Assembly (NCBI GenBank): GCA_017592665.1 | Contig: JAGFNW010000029.1 | Span: forward strand, 54,210 to 118,209 | Direction of reading: 5' to 3' | DNA length: 64,000 bases | Source: Streptosporangiaceae bacterium NEAU-GS5 | GTDB taxonomy: Bacteria > Actinomycetota > Actinomycetes > Streptosporangiales > Streptosporangiaceae | Part shown: positions 1 to 10,661 of the stretch, piece after piece | How positions within the stretch are numbered: the first letter of the stretch is position 1 | Layout: every line of letters starts with the position of its first letter | Notes under the pieces: model-generated | Told to the model about the DNA's origin: nothing | The model's database searches: none | Seen by the model: the letters and a program-made list of their open reading frames with translations, nothing else | Translations under genes and position numbers: made by a program

Positions 1-334
1 TCAGGTCCAGGTAACGCCCCGCACCATGACTGCTCCTTTCCAACCGGCCCGCTCATGAAGAGCGGCCCCCACCGTTGTGGCTCAAGACCGTTGTAGCCCA
101 AGCGTGCGGAGGCCATTCATGCGGCCTCGATCAAACTGGCCGGGGCCACTGCGCAGACTACGCGGTTCGCCATCCGTCAGGCCTGACCTACGGCCAAACC
201 GACGGCGTGCCGAGCCTGCCTTCGCATGGATCCGCTCTGAAATCGACCGCGCACCCAAGGTAGCGGTTCTCATCGCGCAACGCACTCAGCGCAATTATTG
301 TGTTACGCATCGTGAGAAGCGATTGGGGGACGGG
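1..334. other. 5' flank without a convincing gene
   Basis: I see no supported gene here. Reading frames extending upstream of the GGDEF start lack coding character. On the minus strand an ATG at 27 follows a good SD (GGAAAGGAG) but meets TGA at 3-1 after eight codons. It could be a leader peptide or chance. This stretch probably carries the promoter of the following gene. Confidence 0.4.
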
Positions 335-2671
335 ATGACGGCGCCCGGCAAGGCTTCGGCCAAGGCTCGTGACGGAGCGCCGTCCCGGACCGGCCGATGG
401 CCACTCCTCGGGCAGCGCCGTGCCCTCGTGATCTATTTGTCCACGATCGTCGCCCTCTACCTCCTCGCTATCCTCTTCTTCCTCACCGCCACCCTCACCA
501 CCGCCCTCACGACCACCCTGACCTCCCCCACCTCCCCAACCCCCGCACCGACCCTGTCCCCCTCCGCCGCCCCGGCCTCCTCCCCGGTCTCCGCAGGAGC
601 CCTGCCTCCCCCCGGCCTGCCAGCCTCCCCAGGCCCCTCGTCCGCCCCCACCTCCCCCACCTCCGCAGGGCCCCTGCCCTCCGCCGCCGCTCCGGTCTCC
701 TCCCCGGTCTCCGCAGGAGCCTTGCCTCCCCCCGGCCTGCCAGCCTCCCCAGGCCCCTCGTCCGCCACCACCTCCCCCACCTCCGCAGGGCCCCTGCCCT
801 CCGCCGCCGCTCCGGTCTCCTCCCCGGTCTCCGCAGGGGCCGTGGCTCCCCCCGGGCTCCTGCCTTTCGCCGGCCAGGCACGCCTGCCCAGCGCATCAGA
901 TCTTCCGGCCATCCTGGGCGTGTCCCACGGATTCTGGCTCTCCGACGTCATCACCTTCTGCGCCCTGATGGCATGCGGTGCCGTCTGCATCGAGGCCACC
1001 CGCCGCCTCGGCATGCCCGCCGGCGTCGCCCGCGACCTCCTCTCCGCCTGGTGGCTCCCGGTCGCGCTCCTCCTGCCCCCGCTATACGCCCTGCTCGCCC
1101 CCGTGCCCCTCCAGCTCCTACTGCAGCTCCGGGTGCGTCCCACGGTCCTCTACCGCCGCGTCTTCAGCGCCGCCGCCATCGGCCTCTCAGCCTGCATCGC
1201 CTCCGTCGCCTTCCACGCCGCTATCGCCGCCATCGGGGGCCCCCACCCCGCAATCGCCTCCCACGCCGCCGTCACCTCCCACGCCGTCACCTCCCACGCC
1301 GCCGTTACCTCCCACGCCGCCGTCGGTCCCCACATCGCAGCCGCCACCACGCACACCACCATTGCCTCGCAAGGTGCCATCGCACCTCACACCGCAGCCG
1401 TCTCTTCCCACGCTGGGACTAGCGCGGGCGCCGTCCGTGCCGGAACGGTGCCCGACGCTGTCTGGGCTAGGGTCGCGGCCGCCGTCGCCACCACTCACGC
1501 CGCCACCACCTACACCGCAATCACCCCCGCCTCTCGTCCCCGGGCTGCCGGGACCGCGCATGCCGGGGCTGTTCATGCGGGGGTCGGCCATCCGAGGGTC
1601 GGCCATGTGGGGATTGGCCATGCCGGGGGCACCGCTGTTGTTCTGCGTGCCGCCGTTGCTACTCACGCTGAAGCCGGGGCCGTCTCCGTTCATCCGGAGG
1701 CCGTGGCCGGCACAGGCGTCGCCTGGAGGGGAGCCATCCCGACGCGTGCTTCGGCTGTCACCGCTGACGGCGGTGCGGGCGGCGCCGATGGTGGGGGATT
1801 TGGCTCGTCACGGGTCTGGGGCGTGTTTCACGCTGCCGGCGGCGAGGCGTCGGGGTTGTCGCAGGGCAACGGCTGGGCCATCCTGGCCGCGATTGCCTGC
1901 GCCATCGCGTTCGCCGTGCTCAACACGAGCATCATCGCCGTGGCAGCCCACATGGCCGACCCCGACAGCCGCTGGCGCGACGTCTTCTGGAATCGCGAGA
2001 GCCTGCTGCTCGATGTCGTCGAGCTCTGCCTCGGCGTGCTCGTGGCCATCACGTGCGGGCTCAACCTGGCGCTGCTGCTACTCGCGCTGCCGCCCGTCGT
2101 GCTACTTCAGCGCAGCCTGCTCCACCAGCAGTTGCAGGCCGCGGCGCGGACCGACGCCAAGACGGGACTGCTCAACGCGGCCGCCTGGCAGCGCGAGGCC
2201 GATACCGAGATCGTCCGAGCCCAGCGCACCGGCGACACGCTCGCCCTGCTGATCGTCGACATCGACCACTTCAAGCGCGTCAACGACACCTACGGGCACC
2301 TCATCGGCGACCAGGTGCTGATCAGCGTGGCCGCGGCGCTTCGCAGTCAGCTCCGCGACTACGACGTGGTCGGCCGCTTCGGCGGCGAGGAGTTCGTGGT
2401 CCTGCTTCCGCGCGCCGACATCGCCGAAGCCCGCCGAGTGGCCGAGCGCCTACGCACGCGCGTCAGCCGGATGGCCGTCCCGGCCGAAGACGCGATGATC
2501 ACCGTCACCATTTCCGCCGGCGTCGCCATCATGAACATGCACGGCGCCGACCTGATCGAGCTCCTCGCCGCCGCAGACCTGGCTCTCTACCGCGCCAAAG
2601 AACTCGGCCGCGACCGCATCTGCCTCCCCGTGACCCAGAAAGATCCCGGCCCGCCACCTCTCGCTTCCTGA
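335..2671 (+). CDS. Membrane-anchored diguanylate cyclase (GGDEF) with expanded low-complexity loop
   Basis: It would synthesise cyclic di-GMP from two GTP at the membrane. The C-terminal GGDEF domain carries a GGEEF active-site motif (residues 683-687) and an RxxD inhibitory I-site exactly five residues before it (674-677), so product inhibition is predicted. One N-terminal membrane segment (about 30-52) is followed by Pro/Ala/Ser repeats of 40 residues. A block of several membrane helices comes next, then roughly 200 residues of Ala/His/Gly-rich low complexity, two more helices and the cyclase. ATG 335 is chosen because gggga precedes it and upstream codons look non-coding. At 778 residues it is much longer than usual MASE-like GGDEF proteins because of the two low-complexity regions. 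Catalysis is well supported; the sensory role is unknown. Confidence 0.88.
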   Translation: MTAPGKASAKARDGAPSRTGRWPLLGQRRALVIYLSTIVALYLLAILFFLTATLTTALTTTLTSPTSPTPAPTLSPSAAPASSPVSAGALPPPGLPASPGPSSAPTSPTSAGPLPSAAAPVSSPVSAGALPPPGLPASPGPSSATTSPTSAGPLPSAAAPVSSPVSAGAVAPPGLLPFAGQARLPSASDLPAILGVSHGFWLSDVITFCALMACGAVCIEATRRLGMPAGVARDLLSAWWLPVALLLPPLYALLAPVPLQLLLQLRVRPTVLYRRVFSAAAIGLSACIASVAFHAAIAAIGGPHPAIASHAAVTSHAVTSHAAVTSHAAVGPHIAAATTHTTIASQGAIAPHTAAVSSHAGTSAGAVRAGTVPDAVWARVAAAVATTHAATTYTAITPASRPRAAGTAHAGAVHAGVGHPRVGHVGIGHAGGTAVVLRAAVATHAEAGAVSVHPEAVAGTGVAWRGAIPTRASAVTADGGAGGADGGGFGSSRVWGVFHAAGGEASGLSQGNGWAILAAIACAIAFAVLNTSIIAVAAHMADPDSRWRDVFWNRESLLLDVVELCLGVLVAITCGLNLALLLLALPPVVLLQRSLLHQQLQAAARTDAKTGLLNAAAWQREADTEIVRAQRTGDTLALLIVDIDHFKRVNDTYGHLIGDQVLISVAAALRSQLRDYDVVGRFGGEEFVVLLPRADIAEARRVAERLRTRVSRMAVPAEDAMITVTISAGVAIMNMHGADLIELLAAADLALYRAKELGRDRICLPVTQKDPGPPPLAS
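561..845 (+). repeat. 120-bp tandem repeat inside the GGDEF gene
   Basis: A 120-bp unit runs 561-680 and 681-800, with a third partial copy to about 845. It is nearly identical between copies and encodes a 40-residue Pro/Ala/Ser unit. The unit length is a multiple of three, so copy-number change keeps the frame. The high identity indicates recent slippage or unequal exchange. Confidence 0.9.
1259..1330 (+). repeat. Short 15/18-bp tandem repeats coding His-Ala-rich loop
   Basis: The motif tcccacgccgccgtcacc recurs four times with 15- or 18-bp periods and encodes SHAAVT-like units. It marks the start of the long low-complexity insertion between predicted membrane helices of the GGDEF protein. 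Confidence 0.75.
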
Positions 2672-2727
2672 CCTCGGACACACGGCATCTGGGCGCGGTG
2701 GTGGTGGCTGGGGTGAAGACTGGGGGT

Positions 2728-3279
2728 GTGGAATTCTTCTGTTATCACCGGGATCGGGTCGGCTCTCTGGCGTTGCGGGATGAGTTGCTGGAGGCACACT
2801 GGTCGTACATGGATGGGTATGCGGCGGAGATGATCGCTCGCGGGCCGACGCTCGCTGACGAGGACGATGAGGTGGCCACCGGGAGCGTGCATATCGTCGA
2901 CCTGCCGGATCCTGCCGCAGCCCGGGCGTTCGCGTTCGATGAGCCGAATTATCAGGCCGGGGTCTATCGGGATGTGTTGCTGCGGCGGTGGCGGAATTTG
3001 CTGGGGCGGACCATGTGGGACTTCGCCGGTGGCCGGGACGGCGGCAATCGGTATCTGGTGCTCGGCCTTGGCGAGGGGGACGGCGTTGACCACGACGTGC
3101 CGGCCGATCGGGATGAGCTGATCGCGTACGGGCCGCTGCTGTCTGACGATGGGGTCGGCTGGCTGGGCACGGCCGTGTTGGTCCGCGCGCCGGATCCGGA
3201 TGCTGCCCGGTCGGTGCTCACCCTGGACGGGTATGCCGGCATCGAGGTCCACAAGTGGCAGTTCGGCGGCCGGTCGTGA
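2728..3279 (+). CDS. YCII-related domain protein
   Basis: A 183-residue protein built of two YciI-like halves. The first half begins EFFCYHRDR and continues through LLEAHWSYMD to GSVHIVDLPDP. The second contains DRDELIAYGPLLSDDG and AVLVRAPDPDAA. These alternating signatures resemble the ferredoxin-like YCII fold found in actinobacterial stand-alone proteins. The substrate is not known. Several GTG codons (2701, 2713, 2728) could start it. 2728 is chosen because family members begin right at the first strand, although its SD is poorly spaced. It follows the GGDEF gene in the same direction but need not be co-transcribed. Confidence 0.7.
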   Translation: MEFFCYHRDRVGSLALRDELLEAHWSYMDGYAAEMIARGPTLADEDDEVATGSVHIVDLPDPAAARAFAFDEPNYQAGVYRDVLLRRWRNLLGRTMWDFAGGRDGGNRYLVLGLGEGDGVDHDVPADRDELIAYGPLLSDDGVGWLGTAVLVRAPDPDAARSVLTLDGYAGIEVHKWQFGGRS

Positions 3280-3445
3280 TCACCGGTCCAACATCACCCG
3301 TCCAACATCATCGGTCGTAGTCATCGGTCCAGATCTCCGGTCGTGATGATGGGCTGTTGAGATCTGTTGTGGGAAATCAGGGGCCTTGGGTGGGTGGGGT
3401 TCTGGGCGGGCGTCGCGTGTGGCGGGGGCCACTAAGCTTTAGGGC

Positions 3446-5110
<1,665 letters not shown>

Positions 5111-5125
5111 CACAGCGCATCAGAG

Positions 5126-5157
5126 TGGCGGGGCCGCATCCGCGTCCCCGCCATTTT
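5126..5157 (+). terminator. Intrinsic terminator after ettA
   Basis: The 8-bp stem tggcgggg / ccccgcca is separated by 12 nt and followed by TTTT. It lies 16 bp past the ettA stop and ahead of the convergent GH13 gene. Confidence 0.85.
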
Positions 5158-5170
5158 CATGCGCGCAAAG

Positions 5171-6679
5171 TTATTCGGTGAGGAGCCAGGCGGCGGTGTC
5201 GGGGGGCAGGATGTCGCCGTCGAGGCGGCCGTTGGAGATGAGCACCTGCTCGTGAGGCGGCAGATCCACGGGCTCGTCACCGCAGTTGATGGCGCAGATG
5301 AGCTTGCCTCGGGCGAAGAACAGCGCGTCCGTCGGAGAGTCCAGCCACGCGATCGTGTCCGGGAGGGTGCCGCCGAGGCTGCGACGGGTGGCCAGGGCCC
5401 GGCGGTAGAAGGACAGGGTCGATGCCGGATCGCTGGTCTGGCGTTCGGCGGTCAGGTCGGCCCATTCCGCGGGCTGCGGCAGCCACGACCCGCCCGGCCC
5501 GAAGCCGTACGGCGCGGTGTCGCCGGACCAGGGGAGCGGAACGCGACATCCGTCTCGCCCCGGAACCTCCCCCTTAGTCCGCAAGAAGATAGGATCTTGG
5601 CGCGCCTCCGGGGGAATATCCTTCACCTCGTGGAGGCCTAGTTCCTCCCCCTGGTAGAGATACACAGATCCAGGGAGGGCCAGCATGGCAAGCAGGGCGG
5701 CGTTGCCGCGGACGAGCCCTCGAGCCGGGTCGGCGCCTTCGGCGTAGCGCGTGGGATGCCGTACGACATCGTGGTTGGACAGCACCCACGTCGGCGCCGG
5801 CACCGCGGCCAGCGTGTCGTCGATGACCTTCCGGAAGGACGCGGCCGCCCACGGGGCTTCCAGCCACGCGAAGTTGAAGCTCTGATGCAGTTCGTCGGGC
5901 CGCACATAGGCGGCGAGGTCGTGGGCCGAGTCTGTCCACACCTCGCCGATCAGGGCGGGTTCGTGCGGATATGTGTCGACGATCTTGCGCCACTCCCGAT
6001 AGACGTCGTGCACCTCCGGCTGGCTCCAGATGGGCGACGACGCGGTGAAACCGGGGTCGGTGTCGGGCAGACCCTCCGCCTTGAACAGGCCCATGGCCAC
6101 GTCGATGCGGAATCCGTCGATGTTCCTGTCCAGCCAGAACCGCAGGATGTCGAGGAACGCGTCCTGCACTTCGGGGTTGCGCCAGTTGAAGTCGGGCTGT
6201 TCCGGCGCGAACATGTGCAGATACCACTGGCCGTCGTCCACCTGCGTCCACGCGGGGCCGCCGAAGACCGACACCCAGTTGTTGGTGTGGTCGCGGAAGA
6301 TGTAGCGGTCGCGGTGCCGGCCGCGCAGCGCCTCCTGGAACCAGGCGTGCTGCGAAGAACTGTGGTTGGGCACGATGTCGACCACCACCCGCAGGCCGTG
6401 CTCGTGTGCCGCCGCGACCAGGGCGTCGAAGTCGGACATCGAGCCGAACAGCGGATCCACGGCGCGATAGTCGGCCACGTCGTAGCCGCCGTCGGCCATG
6501 GGGGACCGGTTGAACGGGGTCAGCCAGATCGCGTCGACGCCGAGATCGGCCAGGTAGGGCAGGCGACTGGTCACTCCAGGCAGGTCGCCCACTCCGTCAC
6601 CCGAGGCGTCAGCGAAGCTGCGCACGTAGATCTCGTAGACGACGGCGTCACGCCACCAGGGGGTACGGTTTTGGTCCAT
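5171..6679 (-). CDS. GH13 alpha-glucosidase / oligo-1,6-glucosidase family protein
   Basis: A 502-residue cytoplasmic glycoside hydrolase that should release glucose from short alpha-glucans. The GH13 catalytic triad is visible: nucleophile D193 in GFRIDVAMG, acid/base E246 in LIGEVWTD and transition-state D304 in VLSNHDVV. The DIVPNHSS signature of conserved region I is also present. No signal peptide is seen. The start ATG 6679 opens the conserved N-terminus MDQNRTPWW. An upstream in-frame extension has no family character. Whether it prefers alpha-1,4, alpha-1,6 or trehalose-type linkages cannot be decided by eye. Confidence 0.88.
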   Translation of the reverse strand: MDQNRTPWWRDAVVYEIYVRSFADASGDGVGDLPGVTSRLPYLADLGVDAIWLTPFNRSPMADGGYDVADYRAVDPLFGSMSDFDALVAAAHEHGLRVVVDIVPNHSSSQHAWFQEALRGRHRDRYIFRDHTNNWVSVFGGPAWTQVDDGQWYLHMFAPEQPDFNWRNPEVQDAFLDILRFWLDRNIDGFRIDVAMGLFKAEGLPDTDPGFTASSPIWSQPEVHDVYREWRKIVDTYPHEPALIGEVWTDSAHDLAAYVRPDELHQSFNFAWLEAPWAAASFRKVIDDTLAAVPAPTWVLSNHDVVRHPTRYAEGADPARGLVRGNAALLAMLALPGSVYLYQGEELGLHEVKDIPPEARQDPIFLRTKGEVPGRDGCRVPLPWSGDTAPYGFGPGGSWLPQPAEWADLTAERQTSDPASTLSFYRRALATRRSLGGTLPDTIAWLDSPTDALFFARGKLICAINCGDEPVDLPPHEQVLISNGRLDGDILPPDTAAWLLTE

Positions 6680-6699
6680 AGATCCAGGGTTGCCCTCAC

Positions 6700-7083
6700 T
6701 CAGCCCGGTGTATTCACCAGACTTTGCGCCGCGTAGACCAGGTATTGCCACAACTGCTGCTCACGCTCCGGCGGAAGCCCCAGGGACTGCACGGCCTCGC
6801 CCATGTGCTTGAGCCACGCGTCGCGCTCGACCGGCCCGATGACGAAAGGCGCGTGCCGCATCCTGAGCCGCGGATGGCCGCGCTGCTGACTATACGTGGT
6901 CGGGCCGCCCCAATATTGGATGAGAAAGCCTCTCAGCCGCTCCTCGGCCCCCGACAGGTCGGCCTCGGGATACAGCGGACGCAGCACCGGGTCGTCGGCG
7001 ACCCCTTCGTAGAACCGGTGCACGAGACGGCGGAAGGTCTCCTCGCCACCGACCACCTCGTAAAAGCTCTCCTCGGTGTTCAC
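6700..7083 (-). CDS. glbO: Group II truncated haemoglobin (GlbO type)
   Basis: A 127-residue 2-on-2 haemoglobin that binds haem and O2. Key residues are Tyr B10 (Y25 in HRFYEGV), the proximal His F8 (H77 in RMRHAPF) and Trp G8 (W90 in RDAWLKHM), the last being diagnostic of group II. The YWGGP segment is also typical. The gene ends 20 bp from the start of the glucosidase gene and is divided by 9 bp from mscS upstream, all on the minus strand, so the three may be co-transcribed. Confidence 0.93.
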   Translation of the reverse strand: MNTEESFYEVVGGEETFRRLVHRFYEGVADDPVLRPLYPEADLSGAEERLRGFLIQYWGGPTTYSQQRGHPRLRMRHAPFVIGPVERDAWLKHMGEAVQSLGLPPEREQQLWQYLVYAAQSLVNTPG

Positions 7084-7092
7084 AGCGTCAGC

Positions 7093-8010
7093 CTACGCGG
7101 CGACGAACACAAGTCCGCGCGCGTCGAAGGCCTGCTTCACGCGCAACCGCAGCTCACGCGCCACCCGCGCGGTCTCGTTCGGAACGGTCTTCACGTTGAT
7201 CCGGAAGATCAGCGCCTTGTCGGAGATCTGCTCGAGGCCGAAGACCTGAGGCTCCTCCACGATCACCGTCTCGTGGTAGTCCGGGTCCTGCCAGAGGTCC
7301 TGGGCGATCCCGGTCAGCAGCTCGCGGACGGCTGTGATATCCGTCTCGTACGCCACGGGGACGTCGACCACGGCCCTCGACCAGCCCTGCGACTCGTTGC
7401 CGATCCGGGTGATCGTGCCGTTGCGCACGTACCAAACCTTGCCGTCGGCGTCGCGCAGCCGGGTGATCCGCAGGGTCACCGACTCGACCGTGCCGATCGC
7501 CTGTCCCGTGTCGATGTGGTCGCCGACGCCGTACTGATCCTCGAGCAGCATGAACACACCGGCGATGAAGTCCTTGACCAGCTCCTGCGCGCCGAAGCCG
7601 ACGGCGACGCCGAGGATGCCGACGCTGGTGAGCAGCGGTGCGAGCTCGATGCCGAGCCGAGCCATGATCATCAGCACGGCCGTGCCGAGGATGATCACCG
7701 AGGCCAGGCTACGCAGCACCGACCCGAGCGTCTCGGCCCGCTGCCGGCGGCGCTCGGTCATGATCGCGCCGTTGTCGAGGATGGCGAGCGTGCGGCCGCG
7801 CAATCGCTCGGGCAGCACGCCGCTGGCGGCGCGCTGGGTGATTCGCAGGATTACCCGATTTATCAGCGTACGTAGCACCAGCGCCCCGAGCAGGATGATC
7901 ACTACGGTGATCGCCCAGGCCACCAGCGGGGCCCACGTCACGTTCGGCAGCGTGCTCTGGATGGCGGTACAGATGGAGTCGTTCGCCGGGCAGTCGAACT
8001 TGGTCTGCAC
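7093..8010 (-). CDS. MscS-family mechanosensitive channel
   Basis: A 305-residue small-conductance mechanosensitive channel homologue. It has an N-terminal periplasmic stretch with two Cys, three predicted helices, then the pore-lining TM3 with GILGVAVGFGAQELVKDF and the beta domain (EDQYGVGDHI). It would release solutes on hypo-osmotic shock. GTG 8010 is preferred over an upstream ATG because GAGGGGGA lies 9 nt before it. Confidence 0.9.
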   Translation of the reverse strand: MQTKFDCPANDSICTAIQSTLPNVTWAPLVAWAITVVIILLGALVLRTLINRVILRITQRAASGVLPERLRGRTLAILDNGAIMTERRRQRAETLGSVLRSLASVIILGTAVLMIMARLGIELAPLLTSVGILGVAVGFGAQELVKDFIAGVFMLLEDQYGVGDHIDTGQAIGTVESVTLRITRLRDADGKVWYVRNGTITRIGNESQGWSRAVVDVPVAYETDITAVRELLTGIAQDLWQDPDYHETVIVEEPQVFGLEQISDKALIFRINVKTVPNETARVARELRLRVKQAFDARGLVFVAA

Positions 8011-8496
8011 GGGTGTAGATCCCCCTCGGATCGGTTCGATCGGCTGATGAGACGGTAACCAGCAGGTCAACCTATCCCATATTGCCGATCGAACCGGCCC
8101 GCGTCACATCACGCCGGGGAGGACGGGATCGTCTGGACCAGGGCCGCGGAGGGTGGTCCGAAACGATCCTTGTGACGCGGGCAGGACATGAGACGCGCAC
8201 CCGGAAGCGCATCCCTTGTCGTTCTCCGAGAGGGGGCTAAATCGGAAACCTCGCCACCCGAACGAGATTCTCCGGGCAAATCAGGAAATCTCATGATTTG
8301 CGCTTTTCCTCCATGGACTCCAAGTCGTTCAGATCCCTATGCGCTCTTCGTGCATTGGAACCGGCGGGATGCCCAGCGTGCCGTCCGCCGCGTAGCGCCG
8401 GCACGCTCCGCACCCAGGCATCCCGCCGGCCCCGCGAGGCCGCGGTGGCGGCGGCGCGCCGAGGTGACTGCGCTTCACCTGGCACGCCGCCCTACC
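8011..8496. other. Intergenic region between mscS and a small minus-strand gene
   Basis: No convincing gene is seen. Reading frames in both directions have poor codon character. The right part holds a long composite hairpin (8361-8429). The left part should contain the mscS promoter. Confidence 0.5.
8361..8429 (-). terminator. Long two-stage hairpin downstream of the 87-aa gene
   Basis: The outer stem ccggcgggatgc (8361-8372) pairs with gcatcccgccgg (8418-8429), and the inner stem agcgtgccg (8375-8383) with cggcacgct (8399-8407). There is no T-run. It sits about 70 bp beyond the stop at 8497, so a U-less terminator or 3' stabilising structure is likely. Confidence 0.55.
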
Positions 8497-8760
8497 TCAC
8501 TCGCCCACCGCGGCGAGCACCCGCGCGACCTTCGTGGCCGCGCCTGCCGGATCCTGGGTCGTGTGCATGGGCTCCCCCCACGACCACCAGTAATAGTCCT
8601 CAGACCGGCACATGACGTGCTCCGAAAGGCTCGTCGCCTTCGGGTTGATCACACGCACGTACGGCCGGCCCGACTGGTTCCGCACCAGTCGCGCGTGCAG
8701 TCCCATTGAGCCGAGCTCCGAAACCAGACGCTTCAGATGACCGAAGTCGTCGTCCCCCAC
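8497..8760 (-). CDS. Small conserved actinobacterial protein of unknown function
   Basis: An 87-residue soluble protein. The sequence GDDDFGHLKRLVSELGS is followed by RLVRNQSGRPYVRVINP and an aromatic YYWWSWGEP segment, so it may bind a ligand or partner protein. GTG 8760 is chosen because AAGGAGGG lies 6-7 nt upstream; longer reading frames lack an SD. It is divergent from the XRE-TPR regulator at 9072, an arrangement I associate with regulator/partner pairs. I do not recognise a function. Confidence 0.7.
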   Translation of the reverse strand: MGDDDFGHLKRLVSELGSMGLHARLVRNQSGRPYVRVINPKATSLSEHVMCRSEDYYWWSWGEPMHTTQDPAGAATKVARVLAAVGE

Positions 8761-9071
8761 CGCACGCCCTCCTTCGGGTCCACCGCCCCGCATGTCGGGG
8801 CTGGTCGGCCAAACATGACTCACAAGGAAGCCGTGGTCAACGCGAATAATTCGTCCCCGCGGTGGGCTGTATCCCCAAGCGGGTTGAAAGAATCCGTCCA
8901 CCGGGGGACGATCCTTTATCAGCACGTTCAATGGCTGGACCACAGCGCGGAAAAACTGGTCCATCATTACTGTGGGCGCACTGCGACTTCGAAGTCACGG
9001 AGCGTCAGCAGTTGAGGACCGGTCGGGACACCGTGGTTGGCCTTGCGGTCGGCCGCCAGAGAGGGGCCGGG
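8761..9071. promoter_or_regulatory. Divergent intergenic region
   Basis: This 311-bp gap separates the 87-aa gene (minus) from the XRE-TPR gene (plus). It should hold both promoters. No clear palindrome or -10/-35 pair was identified. The A/T-richest part is around 8840-8850. Confidence 0.4.
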
Positions 9072-10661
9072 ATGGCCGGCAGGCAGCACAAGGAAACGGA
9101 GATCGCTCGGCAGGTCAGGGCGCGAGGCCTGGCCGCCGGGCGGAGCACGGCGCAGATCGCGGAGGACATTCAGGACGCTTGCGCCAAGCTGTTCGGCACG
9201 ACCCGGGTCAAATCGCATCGCCTCGCGCACGGCATCGCGTTGGCCGACGTGATCGAGCAGGTGCGAGCCCTGTTCGAGCGCGACGGCAAGCCGACGCCGG
9301 GCATCGGCGAGACCCTCCTCTCGGCGTACGAGAGCGGGCTCAAGCGACCTGGTCCCGAATATCTCCACTACCTGTGCACCGTCTACCGGGTCGAGCCGAC
9401 CGCCTTGGGCTACGACGGCCCCTGCATCTGCGGCCACGGCCACAAGATGCCGGGCGTCGTCCGCGGTGGCGATCTTCACGAAGGTATACGCGAAACTTCC
9501 CCCAGACCGCGTGAGCTGTGGCTACAGCCGGACAGCAGCATCCCTTCGACGGGCGGGGGCGAGGAGGACGAGAACGTGCTACGCAGGACGCTGCTGAAGC
9601 TCCTCGCAGGCACCGGGGTTGCGCTGGACGGCCAGGTGCTCGGTGCGGTGGAGAACATCCGGAGAGGCATGGACGACACGCTGGTGTCGGCCACGGTCTC
9701 ACCGGCCATGCTCGATCAGTGGGAGGAGTCCACCATCGGCTTCGGCCGGCAATACATGAACACCCCGCCGCTCAGGCTGCTCTGCGACGTGCTGCTGGAG
9801 TTCGCCGCCGTGCGCAAGGCCATGGAGCGGCGCCAGCCGGTCGACGTGCAGGAGCGGCTGTGCCGGATGGCCGCCCAGCTCTCCGGGCTGTCCGGCATGA
9901 TCATGATCGACCTCGGGGATCACCGGCTCGCCCGGTCGTTCTTCCGCACGGGCCGGATGGCCGCCGACGAGACCGGCGACCGCGCGCTGCGCGCCTGGGT
10001 GACGGCCCGCGAGGCGCTGGTCCCGCTCTACTACGGCGACCCGCGCGAGGCGCTCAACCTCGCCAAGAAGAGCCGCGACATGGCGGGCCAGGCCCCGTGC
10101 CCGGCCAAGGCGATGGCGCCCGTGGTCGAGGCCAGGGCGCTCGCCATGCTGGCCGGCGGCTCCTCGTCGAAGAAGGACGTGGTCGACCAGGCCAAGAAGG
10201 CGCTGTCGCGGGCCCGGCAGGCGTTCTCGCAGATGAGCGAAGACGATCAGGGCGACACGGCGTTCGGTTACACCGAGCGGCAGCTCTACTTCTACCAGGG
10301 TGACGTGCTGGTCAAGCTCGGCGAGGCCATGGAGGCCGACATCGTGCTGTCGCAGGCGCTGGAGAAGTATGCCGGAGAGCCCCTCGACCAGACGCTCATC
10401 CGCATCGACCTGGCCCAGTGCCGGTTACTCGAAGGCGACCCGGAAGATGCCGTCAAGACGGCCATCTCCGCGCTGCGGGCCATCGACCCGATCCACCGCA
10501 CCGAGCTGGTGATCGCCCGGGTGAACGAACTGATCAAGGGCGTGACCACGAAATACGGGCCGGGCGTCAACGGGCTCGACGAGCTGCGCGAGGTCGCGCT
10601 CGAGCGGGCGCAACAGGACATCCCCGACTTCGCCGCCGTGCTGGAGCCCGAGCAGCTCTAG
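9072..10661 (+). CDS. XRE-family transcriptional regulator with C-terminal TPR-like region
   Basis: A 529-residue regulator of the large actinobacterial type. The N-terminal third contains an HTH-like segment (IGETLLSAYESGLKRPGPEYLHYLC) and ends with CICGHGH. A disordered linker leads to a helical, TPR-like C-terminal half (about 190-525) that may sense a ligand or partner. ATG 9072 follows gagggg; codons before it are non-coding in character. It is divergent from the 87-aa gene. Its stop shares the bases CTAG with the stop of the convergent NUDIX gene. Confidence 0.78.
   Translation: MAGRQHKETEIARQVRARGLAAGRSTAQIAEDIQDACAKLFGTTRVKSHRLAHGIALADVIEQVRALFERDGKPTPGIGETLLSAYESGLKRPGPEYLHYLCTVYRVEPTALGYDGPCICGHGHKMPGVVRGGDLHEGIRETSPRPRELWLQPDSSIPSTGGGEEDENVLRRTLLKLLAGTGVALDGQVLGAVENIRRGMDDTLVSATVSPAMLDQWEESTIGFGRQYMNTPPLRLLCDVLLEFAAVRKAMERRQPVDVQERLCRMAAQLSGLSGMIMIDLGDHRLARSFFRTGRMAADETGDRALRAWVTAREALVPLYYGDPREALNLAKKSRDMAGQAPCPAKAMAPVVEARALAMLAGGSSSKKDVVDQAKKALSRARQAFSQMSEDDQGDTAFGYTERQLYFYQGDVLVKLGEAMEADIVLSQALEKYAGEPLDQTLIRIDLAQCRLLEGDPEDAVKTAISALRAIDPIHRTELVIARVNELIKGVTTKYGPGVNGLDELREVALERAQQDIPDFAAVLEPEQL

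Noticed and set aside
1..27. Minus-strand ATG with a good SD and an eight-codon frame
   Set aside because: Too short to support. It could be chance or belong to sequence left of the window.
571..850. CRISPR array
   Set aside because: The units are directly adjacent with no unique spacers. They are coding tandem repeats.
978..2252. Long Pro-rich reading frame overlapping the GGDEF gene
   Set aside because: It has no start with an SD and no family features. The GGDEF frame carries the catalytic domain. The frame bias in its middle is reported as a finding instead of a second gene.
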